Positions 14,755 to 21,690 of a DNA stretch of 26,401 nt are shown one piece after another; position 1 is the first letter of the stretch; the number at the start of each line of letters is the position of its first letter. The stretch is from a virus. A model generated the notes under the pieces. It saw only the letters and a program-made list of their open reading frames with translations, made no database searches and was not told the DNA's origin. The stretch lies in the IMG/VR virus record IMGVR_UViG_3300035664_000072, positions 1 to 26,401 of that record. One strand, written 5' to 3'. The translations under genes were made by a program, and so were the position numbers.

Positions 14755-14994
14755 GGTGGTGGAAATGTATCCCTGTATCTTGCCTCTAGACCCAGACCTA
14801 GGCCGGCGTCAGCCAAGGCCGTAGGGACTGGGTGAGGGGGACTGCATCTTGTATTTGTCCCCCTCTAACGGTTTGATAAAGGGTTTGTTAAAGTGGTGTG
14901 TATTAGGTTGTCCATTAGCCTGTCATTGATTTATCCAAAGTCAAGCCTAGGATGGCTTATGCGGTCTTTTGTGGCCTTATGGCTGTCCTCGGTC
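14755..14994 (-). promoter_or_regulatory. 240-nt intergenic region between replication and late genes
   Basis: This is the longest gene-free stretch in the window; the longest ATG frame I found here is 16 codons. The part from 14870 to 14945 is AT-richer than the genes. Weak sigma70-like candidates on the minus strand are TTGACT (14944-14939) with GCTAAT 19 nt further on, and TGGACA (14914-14909) with TAACAA 18 nt on; neither is convincing. A strong hairpin lies at 14834-14865. A late promoter or regulatory region is the natural reading because terminase and head genes follow. Confidence 0.4.
14834..14865 (-). other. Perfect 9-bp hairpin in the late-region leader
   Basis: On the minus strand GAGGGGGAC (14865-14857) and GTCCCCCTC (14842-14834) form a perfect 9-bp, GC-rich stem with a 14-nt loop. 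No T-tract follows, so an ordinary intrinsic terminator is unlikely. Position in the leader before the first late gene suggests an antitermination, RNA-stability or protein-binding element. Confidence 0.65.
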
Positions 14995-16305
14995 TTACGA
15001 CAGACCCAAACGCCTTGGAGACCCCTTGGCGGGTCTGGAATCGGCATCCCTGCTAGACACTTCGGACGCAATCTGAGACGGGGGCTGGCTGTACTCCCAG
15101 CGGATGACCCCCTTCTCGGCGGCGTGGCGGATGTAAATCTCGCCCTTGAACTGGTTCTCATGGTCCTTCAGGCCGGCACGGCCACGGCGCTTGGTCAGGC
15201 CGAACTTGTAGATCGGCTCTTCGCCCTGGCAGCGGAAGAGGACGGCGACCTCGCGGAACCAGTTGGTGAACTCGGAGGAGCCGAGGCCCGCGTAGGCTAG
15301 GTCGGCGGTGGTCTGGCCTTCCTTGTCGGAGGCGGCCTTGGGCTTCCCGGTGTGATGCATGGCCACGAGGACGGCGCCCGTCTCAAGGAGGATGGGGGCG
15401 AGGTCATGGCGCAGGAACTTGGACGCCTGCTCCTGATCGGAGACGTCGATGCCGGCGAAGGAAAGGAGAGGGTCGACGAAGACGATGTCGGCCTTATGCT
15501 CGATGATGAGGTCACGCAGGGCCGAGGTGAAGGTCGTGCCTGTCGAGACGGTGTCGCGGTAGATGGCGAGGTGGTCCCTGAGCTGGTCGCGTTCGGCGGT
15601 GTCGATGTAAGCCCCGGCGATGACGTCCTGAAGGGCCTCCCCTACGTCGAGAAAATCGTTTTCGGCCTGAAGCACGATGGCCCGCAGAGGACGGACGGGC
15701 TTGATGCCGAAGAAGTCCTTGCCGATGCACCAATGGACGGCGGCCTGCATCATCAGGGAGGACTTGCCTGTTCCCGACTGGCCGACGATCAGGAGTGAAC
15801 CGCCCTTGCAGAGCCAGCGATGGTTGCCGAGGATGCAGTTAGGGTCGTTCTTGCGGTCGGCGGACAGCAGGGCGTCGAAGTCCATGCGGGCAGGGCCGAC
15901 CTTGGGCTTACGTCCCTTGCGCGTCTCGGCTAGGCGGGCATAATGGTCGAGCAGCGTGTCGGGGTCGGTGGCCTGTTCGGCGGCGACCAGGGCACGGCGC
16001 AGGGTCGCGGCGTCCGCGATCAGGTCCGCGTGTTCGGGGCGATATGCCGACTGACCGGCATCGCTGACCAAGAGCGATACGGTGGCTTCGGTCACCGGGC
16101 TGTTAACCTGGCGTAAGCGCTGAGAGACCGTCAGCTCGTCGGGGGCGACTCCGTCCACGGCCAGCGAGAGCATGGCGGCGGCGATGTCCTGATGCGCTGG
16201 TTCAAAGAAGTCGGAGGGCTGGAGGTCGCCCGGTAAGGGGAGGGCTTCGCGGAGGAGGACGCCGAGGAGGTGGCGTTCCGCGGCGACGTTATTCGGCGGG
16301 ATCAT
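14995..16305 (-). CDS. Replicative DNA helicase, DnaB/RepA-like (436 aa)
   Basis: The N-terminal 110 residues (AAERHLLGVLLREALPLPGD and FFEPAHQDIAAAMLSLA) match the DnaB N-terminal helical domain. The ATPase core has Walker A GQSGTGKSS at about 175-183, KADIVFVDPLLSFAG with Asp278 as Walker B, and VAMHHTGKP with a sensor histidine near 316. This pattern is that of the AAA_25/RepA class of hexameric RecA-fold helicases. It is expected to unwind phage DNA at the replication fork. The C-terminus is short and polar (SRDADSRPAKGSPRRLGLS). No phage primase or polymerase is in the window, so those would come from the host or from outside this segment. Confidence 0.88.
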   Translation of the reverse strand: MIPPNNVAAERHLLGVLLREALPLPGDLQPSDFFEPAHQDIAAAMLSLAVDGVAPDELTVSQRLRQVNSPVTEATVSLLVSDAGQSAYRPEHADLIADAATLRRALVAAEQATDPDTLLDHYARLAETRKGRKPKVGPARMDFDALLSADRKNDPNCILGNHRWLCKGGSLLIVGQSGTGKSSLMMQAAVHWCIGKDFFGIKPVRPLRAIVLQAENDFLDVGEALQDVIAGAYIDTAERDQLRDHLAIYRDTVSTGTTFTSALRDLIIEHKADIVFVDPLLSFAGIDVSDQEQASKFLRHDLAPILLETGAVLVAMHHTGKPKAASDKEGQTTADLAYAGLGSSEFTNWFREVAVLFRCQGEEPIYKFGLTKRRGRAGLKDHENQFKGEIYIRHAAEKGVIRWEYSQPPSQIASEVSSRDADSRPAKGSPRRLGLS

Positions 16306-16347
16306 GTGGAAGAGAGGGTTGGGGTTTGGGGGCGTGGGTGCCCGTGG

Positions 16348-16809
16348 TCAAGATGCTTTGCGTAGGACGCGGTCTAGGTCGGACTGGCGGTAGTAAGGGA
16401 CGCTCCGCGGATTGCGGAGGATGCGGACAGGGATGGAGGTGCCGTCGATGCGGTACTGTATGCCGCGGACGGTGCGGTCGTGCTTGCGGGCGTACTCGGA
16501 GAGGGTGACCCATCCCTTAGGGGCCTTGAACTTCTCGAGGGCTTCAGCTGCGGCCTTGGCGTCGGGCCATGATTTGAACCTTGGCGACAGGCGATAAACG
16601 AACCGACCTCGGGGCATCGTCTTCCGTTCAGCGTAGCCGGCCTTGACGATGCGGGCCAGAGGCAGGGAGACTCCTGCCCGGGTGTTATAACCTAGGAGAC
16701 GCACGACCTCGATGGTCTTGAGCCAGCCATCAGGGACGTCGTCAGGACAGTTAGGCTGGGCGGTTGGCTGGGTGCGCATCAGCAGGGCGGCGTACTCCTT
16801 AGGCTTCAT
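16348..16809 (-). CDS. DNA-binding protein with two HTH-like segments (153 aa)
   Basis: The start is the ATG at 16809, one base overlapping the phosphoesterase stop (TGATG). Residues 29-75 (LKTIEVVRLLGYNTRAGVSL, then ARIVKAGYAERKTMPRGRFV) resemble a winged helix: helix, helix, then a basic strand hairpin. Residues 100-150 (WVTLSEYARKHDRTVRGIQY, then PYYRQSDLDRVLR) look like a MerR/excisionase-type HTH that ends with the usual YxxxDLDxxL helix. Two DNA-binding units in one short protein just upstream of the helicase gene fit an origin-binding, loader or regulatory role. No exact family is recognised. Confidence 0.72.
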   Translation of the reverse strand: MKPKEYAALLMRTQPTAQPNCPDDVPDGWLKTIEVVRLLGYNTRAGVSLPLARIVKAGYAERKTMPRGRFVYRLSPRFKSWPDAKAAAEALEKFKAPKGWVTLSEYARKHDRTVRGIQYRIDGTSIPVRILRNPRSVPYYRQSDLDRVLRKAS

Positions 16810-17579
16810 CAGATCAGGTCGTAAGCCGTCGAGCAGATGAACTTGCCTTGGAAGCGGTGGGCCGTCCAGACCTTGCAGTCGCCGGTCTTCTCGTCGATGA
16901 CCCCATGGAGCCACCCGTTGCACCACTTCGTCGTGGCTAGCCTTCGCAGCGCATAGTCGGCCTTGTTGATGTCCATACAGCACATCGCGGAGACTCCCAC
17001 AATGGCGGCCTCAAGGTGCTCAATCGTGCAGAGGGAGAAATCGTGAGTGTGCCCATGGATAACGACATCCCCTGGGCGTCCTAGGGTCCGGGCGGTCTCG
17101 CGGGTTGCGGCCACGCCAGCCTTGAAGCCGTGCGTGCCGGTGAGTTTCCCGACGCGGAAGCGGTTGACCCCTTCGGAGTCCTTACCCTTGACCGAGTATC
17201 GGTGAAACTCCTTGCAACCGATCTCAGCCAAGGTGTCGGTGTATGACTGCACGGCCCGCATGGCGTTATCGCGGCGGTCTCCGTTGCGGGACAGGACTTG
17301 CTCCTCGGCACGGATGTCGTGGTTACCCTGCATGAAGATTGTCGGCTTGAGCACCTTGCGCAGGAAGTAATTCCCGTGCTTCAGGTCGTCGGTGATGCCT
17401 TCCTCCTGCTCGTCAGGGGTTGCCCCGCGTCTCCAGGCGCCGAAGTCGAAGCAGTCGCCCGTATGGATGCGGAGCTGGGGTCGCCAGCGGCCGATGAACG
17501 AGGCCAGCGCGTCCTGCGTTTCTTCACAAACTAATTGGCCGTGGTTGTCTCCAGCGGCTACCCAGCGGATGATGCTCAT
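16809..17579 (-). CDS. Calcineurin-like metallophosphoesterase (256 aa)
   Basis: All core motifs of the metallophosphatase fold are visible: GDNHG (Asp11, His13), HTGDCFDFG (Asp42), MQGNHDIR (Asn86, His87), THGF near 149-152 and IHGHTHDF (175-181). These residues bind two metal ions and hydrolyse phosphoesters. Phage members include protein phosphatases and DNA or nucleotide phosphoesterases; the substrate cannot be read from sequence. It sits in an ATGA-coupled chain between small DNA-binding proteins and the helicase, which favours a nucleic-acid substrate over signalling. The C-terminal 60 residues (CCMDINKADYALRRLATTKW, then HGVIDEKTGDCKVWTAHRFQ) complete the beta sheet. Confidence 0.9.
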   Translation of the reverse strand: MSIIRWVAAGDNHGQLVCEETQDALASFIGRWRPQLRIHTGDCFDFGAWRRGATPDEQEEGITDDLKHGNYFLRKVLKPTIFMQGNHDIRAEEQVLSRNGDRRDNAMRAVQSYTDTLAEIGCKEFHRYSVKGKDSEGVNRFRVGKLTGTHGFKAGVAATRETARTLGRPGDVVIHGHTHDFSLCTIEHLEAAIVGVSAMCCMDINKADYALRRLATTKWCNGWLHGVIDEKTGDCKVWTAHRFQGKFICSTAYDLI

Positions 17580-17884
17580 TTGGAAAGTCCGAGCTCTTGC
17601 TCGATTTTGTCACGCATGATGCGGGCTCTGTGGATGTCTGGGGAGAGCCTGCGGTAAACGTTCAAAGTCGCCGTCCTGTAACGAAAGCAGTAACAGCCCT
17701 TGTTCTTGAAGATGCGCCTGTTCTGCCTGACGGACATGATGCTTCCTCCTAGCCTTCTTGCGGCTGGTGCCACGCTTGAAATACGAACCCCGAACATGAT
17801 TGCGGCCATTCTTGTGCTAGAGCCATGCCTTAACTGATACAGGGCCGCGTCTATGGCTTTGCCTTTTGGCGCTCGGGTGCTCAT
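17576..17884 (-). CDS. HTH plus integrase-arm-like DNA-binding protein (102 aa)
   Basis: The N-terminal 45 residues (AIDAALYQLRHGSSTRMAAI, then MFGVRISSVAPAARRLGG) look like a helix-turn-helix. Residues 55-100 (RIFKNKGCYCFRYRTATLNV, then YRRLSPDIHRARIMRDKIEQ) resemble the three-stranded beta plus helix unit seen in AP2 domains and integrase arm-binding domains. No tyrosine recombinase catalytic domain follows. The next gene upstream has the same two-part layout, so the two are probably paralogues. It shares ATGA with its neighbours on both sides. A sequence-specific DNA-binding or transcription role is inferred. Confidence 0.68.
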   Translation of the reverse strand: MSTRAPKGKAIDAALYQLRHGSSTRMAAIMFGVRISSVAPAARRLGGSIMSVRQNRRIFKNKGCYCFRYRTATLNVYRRLSPDIHRARIMRDKIEQELGLSK

Positions 17885-18195
17885 TTGGCGTTGAGGTAAG
17901 GGATGGGCTTGCCGGCGTCGAAAGCCGCCAGCATCTCGTCACGGCGTTTGCGGGCCGTGGTCAGGTCGCCGCCGATGTTCTCGACGATGTCCGTGCCGCG
18001 ACGACGCAGCCGGAACCAGTAGCAGTCGCCGAGGCGTTGCAGGTGATGGTTCGGGTTGTCCTTCACGTTGCGTTCGGACTTACGCTGGCCGTGGCAGATG
18101 GTGTACTTGGGGCAGGCGAGCAGGAAGGCCACGCGCTCAGGGGACAGGCCGACCTTGCGGGCCCATGCCAGCGTCTCGGGGGTCAGAGCCTCCAT
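17881..18195 (-). CDS. HTH plus integrase-arm-like DNA-binding protein, paralogue (104 aa)
   Basis: Residues 1-35 (ALTPETLAWARKVGLSPERV and the helix after it) form a helix-turn-helix-like unit. Residues 52-92 (LQRLGDCYWFRLRRRGTDIV, then GGDLTTARKRRDEMLAAF) show the beta-hairpin plus TxAxxxRDExL helix of AP2/integrase-arm domains. The same layout, with a CYxFRxR strand, is in the gene directly downstream. It ends in LNAK and the stop overlaps the next start as ATGA. It overlaps the kinase gene upstream by 13 nt. It is a DNA-binding protein by pattern; its target is unknown. No recombinase residues are present. Confidence 0.7.
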   Translation of the reverse strand: MEALTPETLAWARKVGLSPERVAFLLACPKYTICHGQRKSERNVKDNPNHHLQRLGDCYWFRLRRRGTDIVENIGGDLTTARKRRDEMLAAFDAGKPIPYLNAK

Positions 18196-18779
18196 GACTT
18201 GGCGAGGATGCGTCCTTCGGACATGATCTGCTGGCGGGCGTTCGGCTTGAAGATGTATTCCTGGTCGAAGGAATGGGCGGCCCGTATCTCGGCGATGCTG
18301 TCGAGCTCTTCGTCGTTAGCCGGACCGATGCCGGCGGTGGCGACATAGACGGTGCGGACCTTCCAGCCTTTCTCCCAGAGGATGTCCTGACAGACCCGCA
18401 GCTCGTTGATGTAGCGCCAGTCGGAGCAGACCACCGTCTCGGGGGAGGGTTGGTCGTGGTGCTTCATCACCGGGCACCAGTTGGCGAAGTGGCGGGCGAA
18501 GACGTCCCGATCCATGCGCCGTGCGAACTTGCCGGCGTGGACGAGGAAGTCGCGGTTATCGACCTTGAAGTCCTCTCGGAAGAAGTCGCCGTCGAGGCCG
18601 AGGTAGTCCATGTACTGATTAGCGGCCTCCTTCAGGGCGTCGGCGAAGTTGATGTGCTCGGCGGGGCGGGTGGACCACTCAAGAAGTCCGGAGGCGAGAG
18701 TGTCCTTCCCGGCCCTGGCGAACCCCGAGATTAGCACGAGGGTCGGGGCGGCCATCGGCGTGGGTGCTTCGTCAGTCAC
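18183..18779 (-). CDS. Deoxynucleoside monophosphate kinase-like protein (198 aa)
   Basis: A P-loop opens the protein: LVLISGFARAGKDTLASGLL, with the GxxxxGKD[ST] form at about 19-27 typical of phage dNMP kinases. INFADALKEAANQYMDYLGL lies in the nucleotide-binding region. FLVHAGKFARRMDRDVFARH follows, and CSDWRYINELRVCQDILWEK corresponds to the D-x-R-xxNE region after the second strand. It would phosphorylate dNMPs to dNDPs for phage DNA synthesis, in the cytoplasm. Start: GTG at 18779 keeps the operon's 4-nt spacing after the SSB-like gene; an in-frame ATG at 18755 is the alternative. It overlaps the next gene by 13 nt. Confidence 0.82.
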   Translation of the reverse strand: MTDEAPTPMAAPTLVLISGFARAGKDTLASGLLEWSTRPAEHINFADALKEAANQYMDYLGLDGDFFREDFKVDNRDFLVHAGKFARRMDRDVFARHFANWCPVMKHHDQPSPETVVCSDWRYINELRVCQDILWEKGWKVRTVYVATAGIGPANDEELDSIAEIRAAHSFDQEYIFKPNARQQIMSEGRILAKSWRL

Positions 18780-18783
18780 GGGC

Positions 18784-19227
18784 TTAGAAGGGTACGCCTT
18801 CGGGCGGCAGCGGTTCTTCGGGGGCGGTCGGCTTCTGGCTGCCGCGGGGGTAGGTCATCTTGTATTTATACTGAGGCTTCCCCTGCCACTCGCCGTTGGC
18901 CTCGACCTCCACGCCGACGAGGATGGTCTGACCGCAGGCGGGGGAGATGTATTCCATGAACTCAGCCGGGGTAGCATCCAGCCTGATTTCGTTGGTGTAT
19001 TTGCCGGAGAACTTGCCGACGAGCATGGCGAGGGCCTTGCCGTACTTGCTGGAGAAGTTCTTGGACAGACAGAAGCCCTTGTCGTCGACGAAGAACAGGC
19101 GGGCGGACGAAGTGCCGTCCTCCCATTGCTTCACCTTCTCGAACTTGGGTTTGATGAGTTTCAGCTTGTAGGTGCCGTTCGTGCTGATGGACGTGAGGGG
19201 CGGGCGGTCGTTGTTTTCGGTGGTCAT
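18784..19227 (-). CDS. SSB-like single-stranded DNA-binding protein (147 aa)
   Basis: The body is beta-rich like an OB fold: NGTYKLKLIKPKFEKVKQWE, then SARLFFVDDKGFCLSKNFSS, and later GQTILVGVEVEANGEWQGKP. The C-terminus is Pro/Glu rich and ends PPEGVPF, reminiscent of the acidic tip of bacterial SSB that ends in a Pro-Phe pair and recruits partner proteins. It lies between the exonuclease and kinase genes and starts 4 nt after the exonuclease stop. A role protecting ssDNA during recombination-dependent replication is likely. It is not a canonical SSB by overall sequence, so the assignment rests on fold pattern, tip and context. Confidence 0.75.
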   Translation of the reverse strand: MTTENNDRPPLTSISTNGTYKLKLIKPKFEKVKQWEDGTSSARLFFVDDKGFCLSKNFSSKYGKALAMLVGKFSGKYTNEIRLDATPAEFMEYISPACGQTILVGVEVEANGEWQGKPQYKYKMTYPRGSQKPTAPEEPLPPEGVPF

Positions 19228-19231
19228 GGTA

Positions 19232-20038
19232 TTAGGCGAAGTTGATGTTAGTCGCGGCGCTGGGCTTGGCGGCGATGTCGATGGTCGTGATCTCGGTCTG
19301 GTAACCGGGCCAGTTGCCCGAGGCGGTGCATTCCTTGTAGAGGGTCAGCGCACGCTCGAAATCGAAGGCGGCTTGGGTCATCAGTTCCGGCCCCAGCTCA
19401 TAGACCGCGTGGGCGTAGGGCGGCTCCTTCTCGACGGCGATGAAGCGGAAGCCGAGGACGCGGCACTTGTAGGCGGACTCGACGGCGTGCCGGTAGAAGT
19501 AAGCCTGGAGGGCGTACTTGTATTTGCGGACGGCCTGCAGGAAGCCGTGCGGGCTGGCATCCTCACAAGTCTTCAGATCGTAGATATAGCCGTCGTCGGA
19601 GATGCCGTCGATGGCGCACTTGACCAGGGTATCGCCGAGGAAGGCGGTAAACATGACCTCGGTCTTCGAGAGGACGATGCCGTTGTTCTTCATGCAGACG
19701 GCGGCGGAGTTGGCCACGGCGTCGACCAAGGCACCCTCTTCGGCGGTCAGGATGGCCTTGCCTTCGTTAGCGGTGACGAACTCGGCCCACTCGGCCTTAC
19801 CTTCCTTCGTGCGCTTGTCCACTTCGGGGGCGATGGCGTGCGTGGCGTTGTACGCGTCGAGCCCTTCAAGGGCGAGCTTGTGGACGGCGGTGCCCACTCG
19901 CAGGGCCTTGGACTCTTCGCGGGTGCGGGCGAGGTAAGCCTGGTAATGGGCCGGGGACTTGAGCAGTTCCTTGGCTCCGCTTTGGTTGAGGGCCACGATG
20001 GAGTCGTAGACGACGCGTTCGGTGATGAGGTCTGGCAT
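19232..20038 (-). CDS. PD-(D/E)XK exonuclease, RecE/Cas4-like (268 aa)
   Basis: The motif order fits RecB/RecE-type nucleases: LRVGTAVHKLALEG with His53, Glu127 in SKTEVMF, Asp144 in CAIDGI, the catalytic DLK triad residues at 154-156 in YIYDLKTCED, and the Q-xx-Y element in KYALQAYFYRHAVE near 175-185. Such 5'-3' exonucleases resect DNA ends to give ssDNA for an annealing protein. The ERF-type annealase is 1.6 kb upstream in the same transcript and an SSB-like gene is next, so the set forms a Red-like recombination system. The length agrees with phage exonuclease VIII-type nuclease domains. Confidence 0.9.
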   Translation of the reverse strand: MPDLITERVVYDSIVALNQSGAKELLKSPAHYQAYLARTREESKALRVGTAVHKLALEGLDAYNATHAIAPEVDKRTKEGKAEWAEFVTANEGKAILTAEEGALVDAVANSAAVCMKNNGIVLSKTEVMFTAFLGDTLVKCAIDGISDDGYIYDLKTCEDASPHGFLQAVRKYKYALQAYFYRHAVESAYKCRVLGFRFIAVEKEPPYAHAVYELGPELMTQAAFDFERALTLYKECTASGNWPGYQTEITTIDIAAKPSAATNINFA

Positions 20039-20067
20039 GGTATGTTATTGGTTGTTGGTGGGAAAGG

Positions 20068-20364
20068 TCAGAGCAGCGCCTTGATGGCGTCGGCCTGATC
20101 GGGGCGTCGGCGTTCGATGGCGGTCAGGCACATGGTCGAGCCCACGGCGAAGCGGGAGCAGGCGACGGGGCGTTGGGAATAGGTCATGCACTTGCCAGCC
20201 TTGGACAGGTAAGGGCAGCGGGCGGGAAGTTCCGCGTATTGAAAGCCGTGCAGTTGGAAGACCGAACCACGGGCGGAATAAAACTCAGTCGTGGTCGGGC
20301 TGGCGTCGATGGGCAGGAGGATGCTTTCACAGCAGGCCCCTTTGCAGAGTTCACAGGCTGTCAT
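20068..20364 (-). CDS. YkgJ-like Cys-cluster protein (98 aa)
   Basis: The start is the ATG at 20364, overlapping the upstream gene by 14 nt; longer upstream sequence in this frame is Ser/Arg/Pro noise. The 98-residue protein has a CELCKGACC cluster (Cys4, 7, 11, 12) and further Cys50, Cys59, Cys69 and Cys79, the last ones in CPYLSKAGKCMTYSQRPVAC. This is the arrangement of the YkgJ family (CxxCxxCC, predicted zinc or iron chelating, possibly Fe-S). The biochemical role of that family is poorly known. The location between the exonuclease and a coiled-coil protein suggests a metal-cofactor partner in the recombination module, which is speculation. Confidence 0.8.
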   Translation of the reverse strand: MTACELCKGACCESILLPIDASPTTTEFYSARGSVFQLHGFQYAELPARCPYLSKAGKCMTYSQRPVACSRFAVGSTMCLTAIERRRPDQADAIKALL

Positions 20365-20704
20365 CTTCGGGGCTTGCTTCTTCGACGGAGGCGGAGATAC
20401 GGCGCACGTCCTCGATGGCCTTCTCGGCAGCGTTCTCCATCTGTTCGAGGGTGTTCCGCAGGACGCGCAGCTGGACGACCAGGACATGGACCCGGTCATG
20501 GAGGGGCTTCACGGCGGCGGCTTCGTCGGCGAGTTCGATGGACTCGGAGAAGACCTGCAGTTCCGTGATCGCGGAACGGTTCAAGTCGGAGAGCGTGATG
20601 ATGTCGGCATCGTGCTGCTCGTAGCGTCCGGCGATGTGCTGGACGGTCGCAAGCGAGCCCGTGATGTTCTCCGCGAGGCGCTTGATGTTTTCGCGGTTGG
20701 TCAT
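20351..20704 (-). CDS. Helical coiled-coil protein (117 aa)
   Basis: Nearly the whole 117-residue chain is predicted helix. Heptads run through ENIKRLAENITGSLATVQHI, ADEAAAVKPLHDRVHVLVVQ and LRNTLEQMENAAEKAIEDVR. The tail is acidic (SVEEASPEDDSL). No enzyme motif is present. It is ATGA-coupled to the gene before and overlaps the Cys-cluster gene by 14 nt. It may be a structural or adaptor protein of the recombination module; no known family is recognised. Confidence 0.65.
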   Translation of the reverse strand: MTNRENIKRLAENITGSLATVQHIAGRYEQHDADIITLSDLNRSAITELQVFSESIELADEAAAVKPLHDRVHVLVVQLRVLRNTLEQMENAAEKAIEDVRRISASVEEASPEDDSL

Positions 20705-20940
20705 CGGGCGAAGGTAAGTTCCTTTATCTCGCCGTTAGGAGCAAGCGTAAAGAAGCGGACATCTGATCGGGCGAAGGACGGGTAGGTCTTGCGCTTCCAG
20801 GCGTTGAGGTCGGTCAGGAAGTCGGCGGCCTTGCGGGCCGTGAACTCGACGTACGGGAAGCCGTCCAGGAAGAGCAGCAGGGCGTACTGCTTCGGGACGG
20901 TGGCCGCAATCTTCTCGATGCCCTTGGGGGTGTCAGCCAT
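20701..20940 (-). CDS. Hypothetical protein (79 aa)
   Basis: The start chosen is the ATG at 20940 (MADTPKGIEKIAATVPKQYA), which overlaps the upstream stop by 8 nt. Sequence further upstream in this frame lies over the previous gene and does not look coding. The 79-residue product has a short strand-rich core (YALLLFLDGFPYVEFTARKA), a helix (DFLTDLNAWKRKTYPSFARS) and a final hairpin (VRFFTLAPNGEIKELTFAR). The compact alpha/beta pattern implies a folded domain. No family recognised; it is coupled to the coiled-coil gene that follows. Confidence 0.6.
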   Translation of the reverse strand: MADTPKGIEKIAATVPKQYALLLFLDGFPYVEFTARKAADFLTDLNAWKRKTYPSFARSDVRFFTLAPNGEIKELTFAR

Positions 20941-21367
20941 TGGACTGCTTGCCCTCCTTGGCGGCGTGCCATTCCTCAATTCGAGGACTATCTGGGTCTT
21001 CAAAGCCAAGCCAAATAGCCAAGTCATCTCCAGCCTTGGTCAGCCGCTCGATGTGCGCTTTCAGCGTCTTGATGTCGTCACGGCGTAGCGTATCGGCGTA
21101 GAGGTATGCGGTGAGGGCGTCGGGTTCGGCTTTCAGCCGCTCGACCTCGGCTTCGGCTTTGTTCCTTTCGGACAGCGTCTCGGCTTGTAGCAGGGTCAGC
21201 CGCTCGACCTCGGCCTTGAGGCGTGCGTAGTCCTCATAGGAAACCCATCGGCCTTCTTTGCTTGAAACCATCATTCCGAAAAGTTCGGCGTCCGGCTTAT
21301 TGCAACGATTGCAAAGAAATTGATTTAATTCGTGTCGATCAGGTTCGGTCATAATTGGTTCGCTCAT
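20933..21367 (-). CDS. Coiled-coil protein with CxxC and AKEG tail (144 aa)
   Basis: The start is the ATG at 21367, overlapping the preceding stop as TGATG. An N-terminal CNRC pair (ELNQFLCNRCNKPDAELFGM) is followed by leucine-zipper-like heptads (ARLKAEVERLTLLQAETLSE, KAEAEVERLKAE). A C-terminal block HIERLTKAGDDLAIWLGFED leads to EEWHAAKEGKQSNG. The gene at 23678-23980 has the same C-terminal block (RLTKAGDAM...WNAAKEGNAK), so the two are paralogues or share a mobile C-terminal module. Similar coiled-coil small proteins are frequent in phage early regions, with unknown function. There is no catalytic motif. Confidence 0.65.
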   Translation of the reverse strand: MSEPIMTEPDRHELNQFLCNRCNKPDAELFGMMVSSKEGRWVSYEDYARLKAEVERLTLLQAETLSERNKAEAEVERLKAEPDALTAYLYADTLRRDDIKTLKAHIERLTKAGDDLAIWLGFEDPDSPRIEEWHAAKEGKQSNG

Positions 21368-21690
21368 CAGAGTTGCCCGGTCTTGGCTCGGTTCCACTTG
21401 GCGATGGTGGCGATGCAGCAGGCTTTCGAGATGGCGTCGAACTGGCAGAGCTCAGACTGCATGATGTCATCGAGGACGCGGGCGAGTTCGTTGCCGGCGT
21501 AACGCATGGCCTGGATGTGCTCGGTCTGATTGGCCGCACGGGCTTCGGCGGCCTTGCAGGCTTGGGTCCAGAACTCTGTGTGGTCGGCGGCCTTGAGCTG
21601 ATTGATTTCAGCGTCCTTGGCGGCGAGGAGGTTCTGGTTGTGCAGGTGCCGCATGGCGGCGTTGATGGGGTCGTAGGGGTCTTGGCTCAT
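21367..21690 (-). CDS. Small helical protein, related to the AKEG-tail family (107 aa)
   Basis: The protein is helical. It starts MSQDPYDPINAAMRHLHNQN and has a middle heptad region with AKDAEINQLKAADHTEFWTQ. It ends AMRYAGNELARVLDDIMQSE and then AKWNRAKTGQL. The C-terminal pattern AGxxLA...W-x2-AK-x-G matches the C-terminal blocks of the genes at 20933-21367 and 23678-23980, suggesting a third diverged member. It is ATGA-coupled to the ERF gene upstream and TGATG-coupled to its paralogue downstream. Function unknown; next to an annealase it might be an accessory factor. Confidence 0.62.
   Translation of the reverse strand: MSQDPYDPINAAMRHLHNQNLLAAKDAEINQLKAADHTEFWTQACKAAEARAANQTEHIQAMRYAGNELARVLDDIMQSELCQFDAISKACCIATIAKWNRAKTGQL

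Noticed and set aside
14860-14915. Short ATG frames (16 codons or fewer) in the intergenic region
   Set aside because: They have no coupling with neighbours and are too short to distinguish from chance.
16289-16513. Minus-strand 74-codon Pro/His/Arg-rich frame
   Set aside because: It overlaps a better gene (16348-16809) in another frame and has the low-complexity look of a shadow frame.
17576-18195. Integrase or tyrosine recombinase
   Set aside because: The arm-like units are not followed by a catalytic domain with the R-H-R-Y set, so they are only called DNA-binding proteins.
19172-20098. 308-codon plus-strand frame
   Set aside because: It is the mirror of the exonuclease gene, whose catalytic motifs are clear; the plus frame has no recognisable motif.
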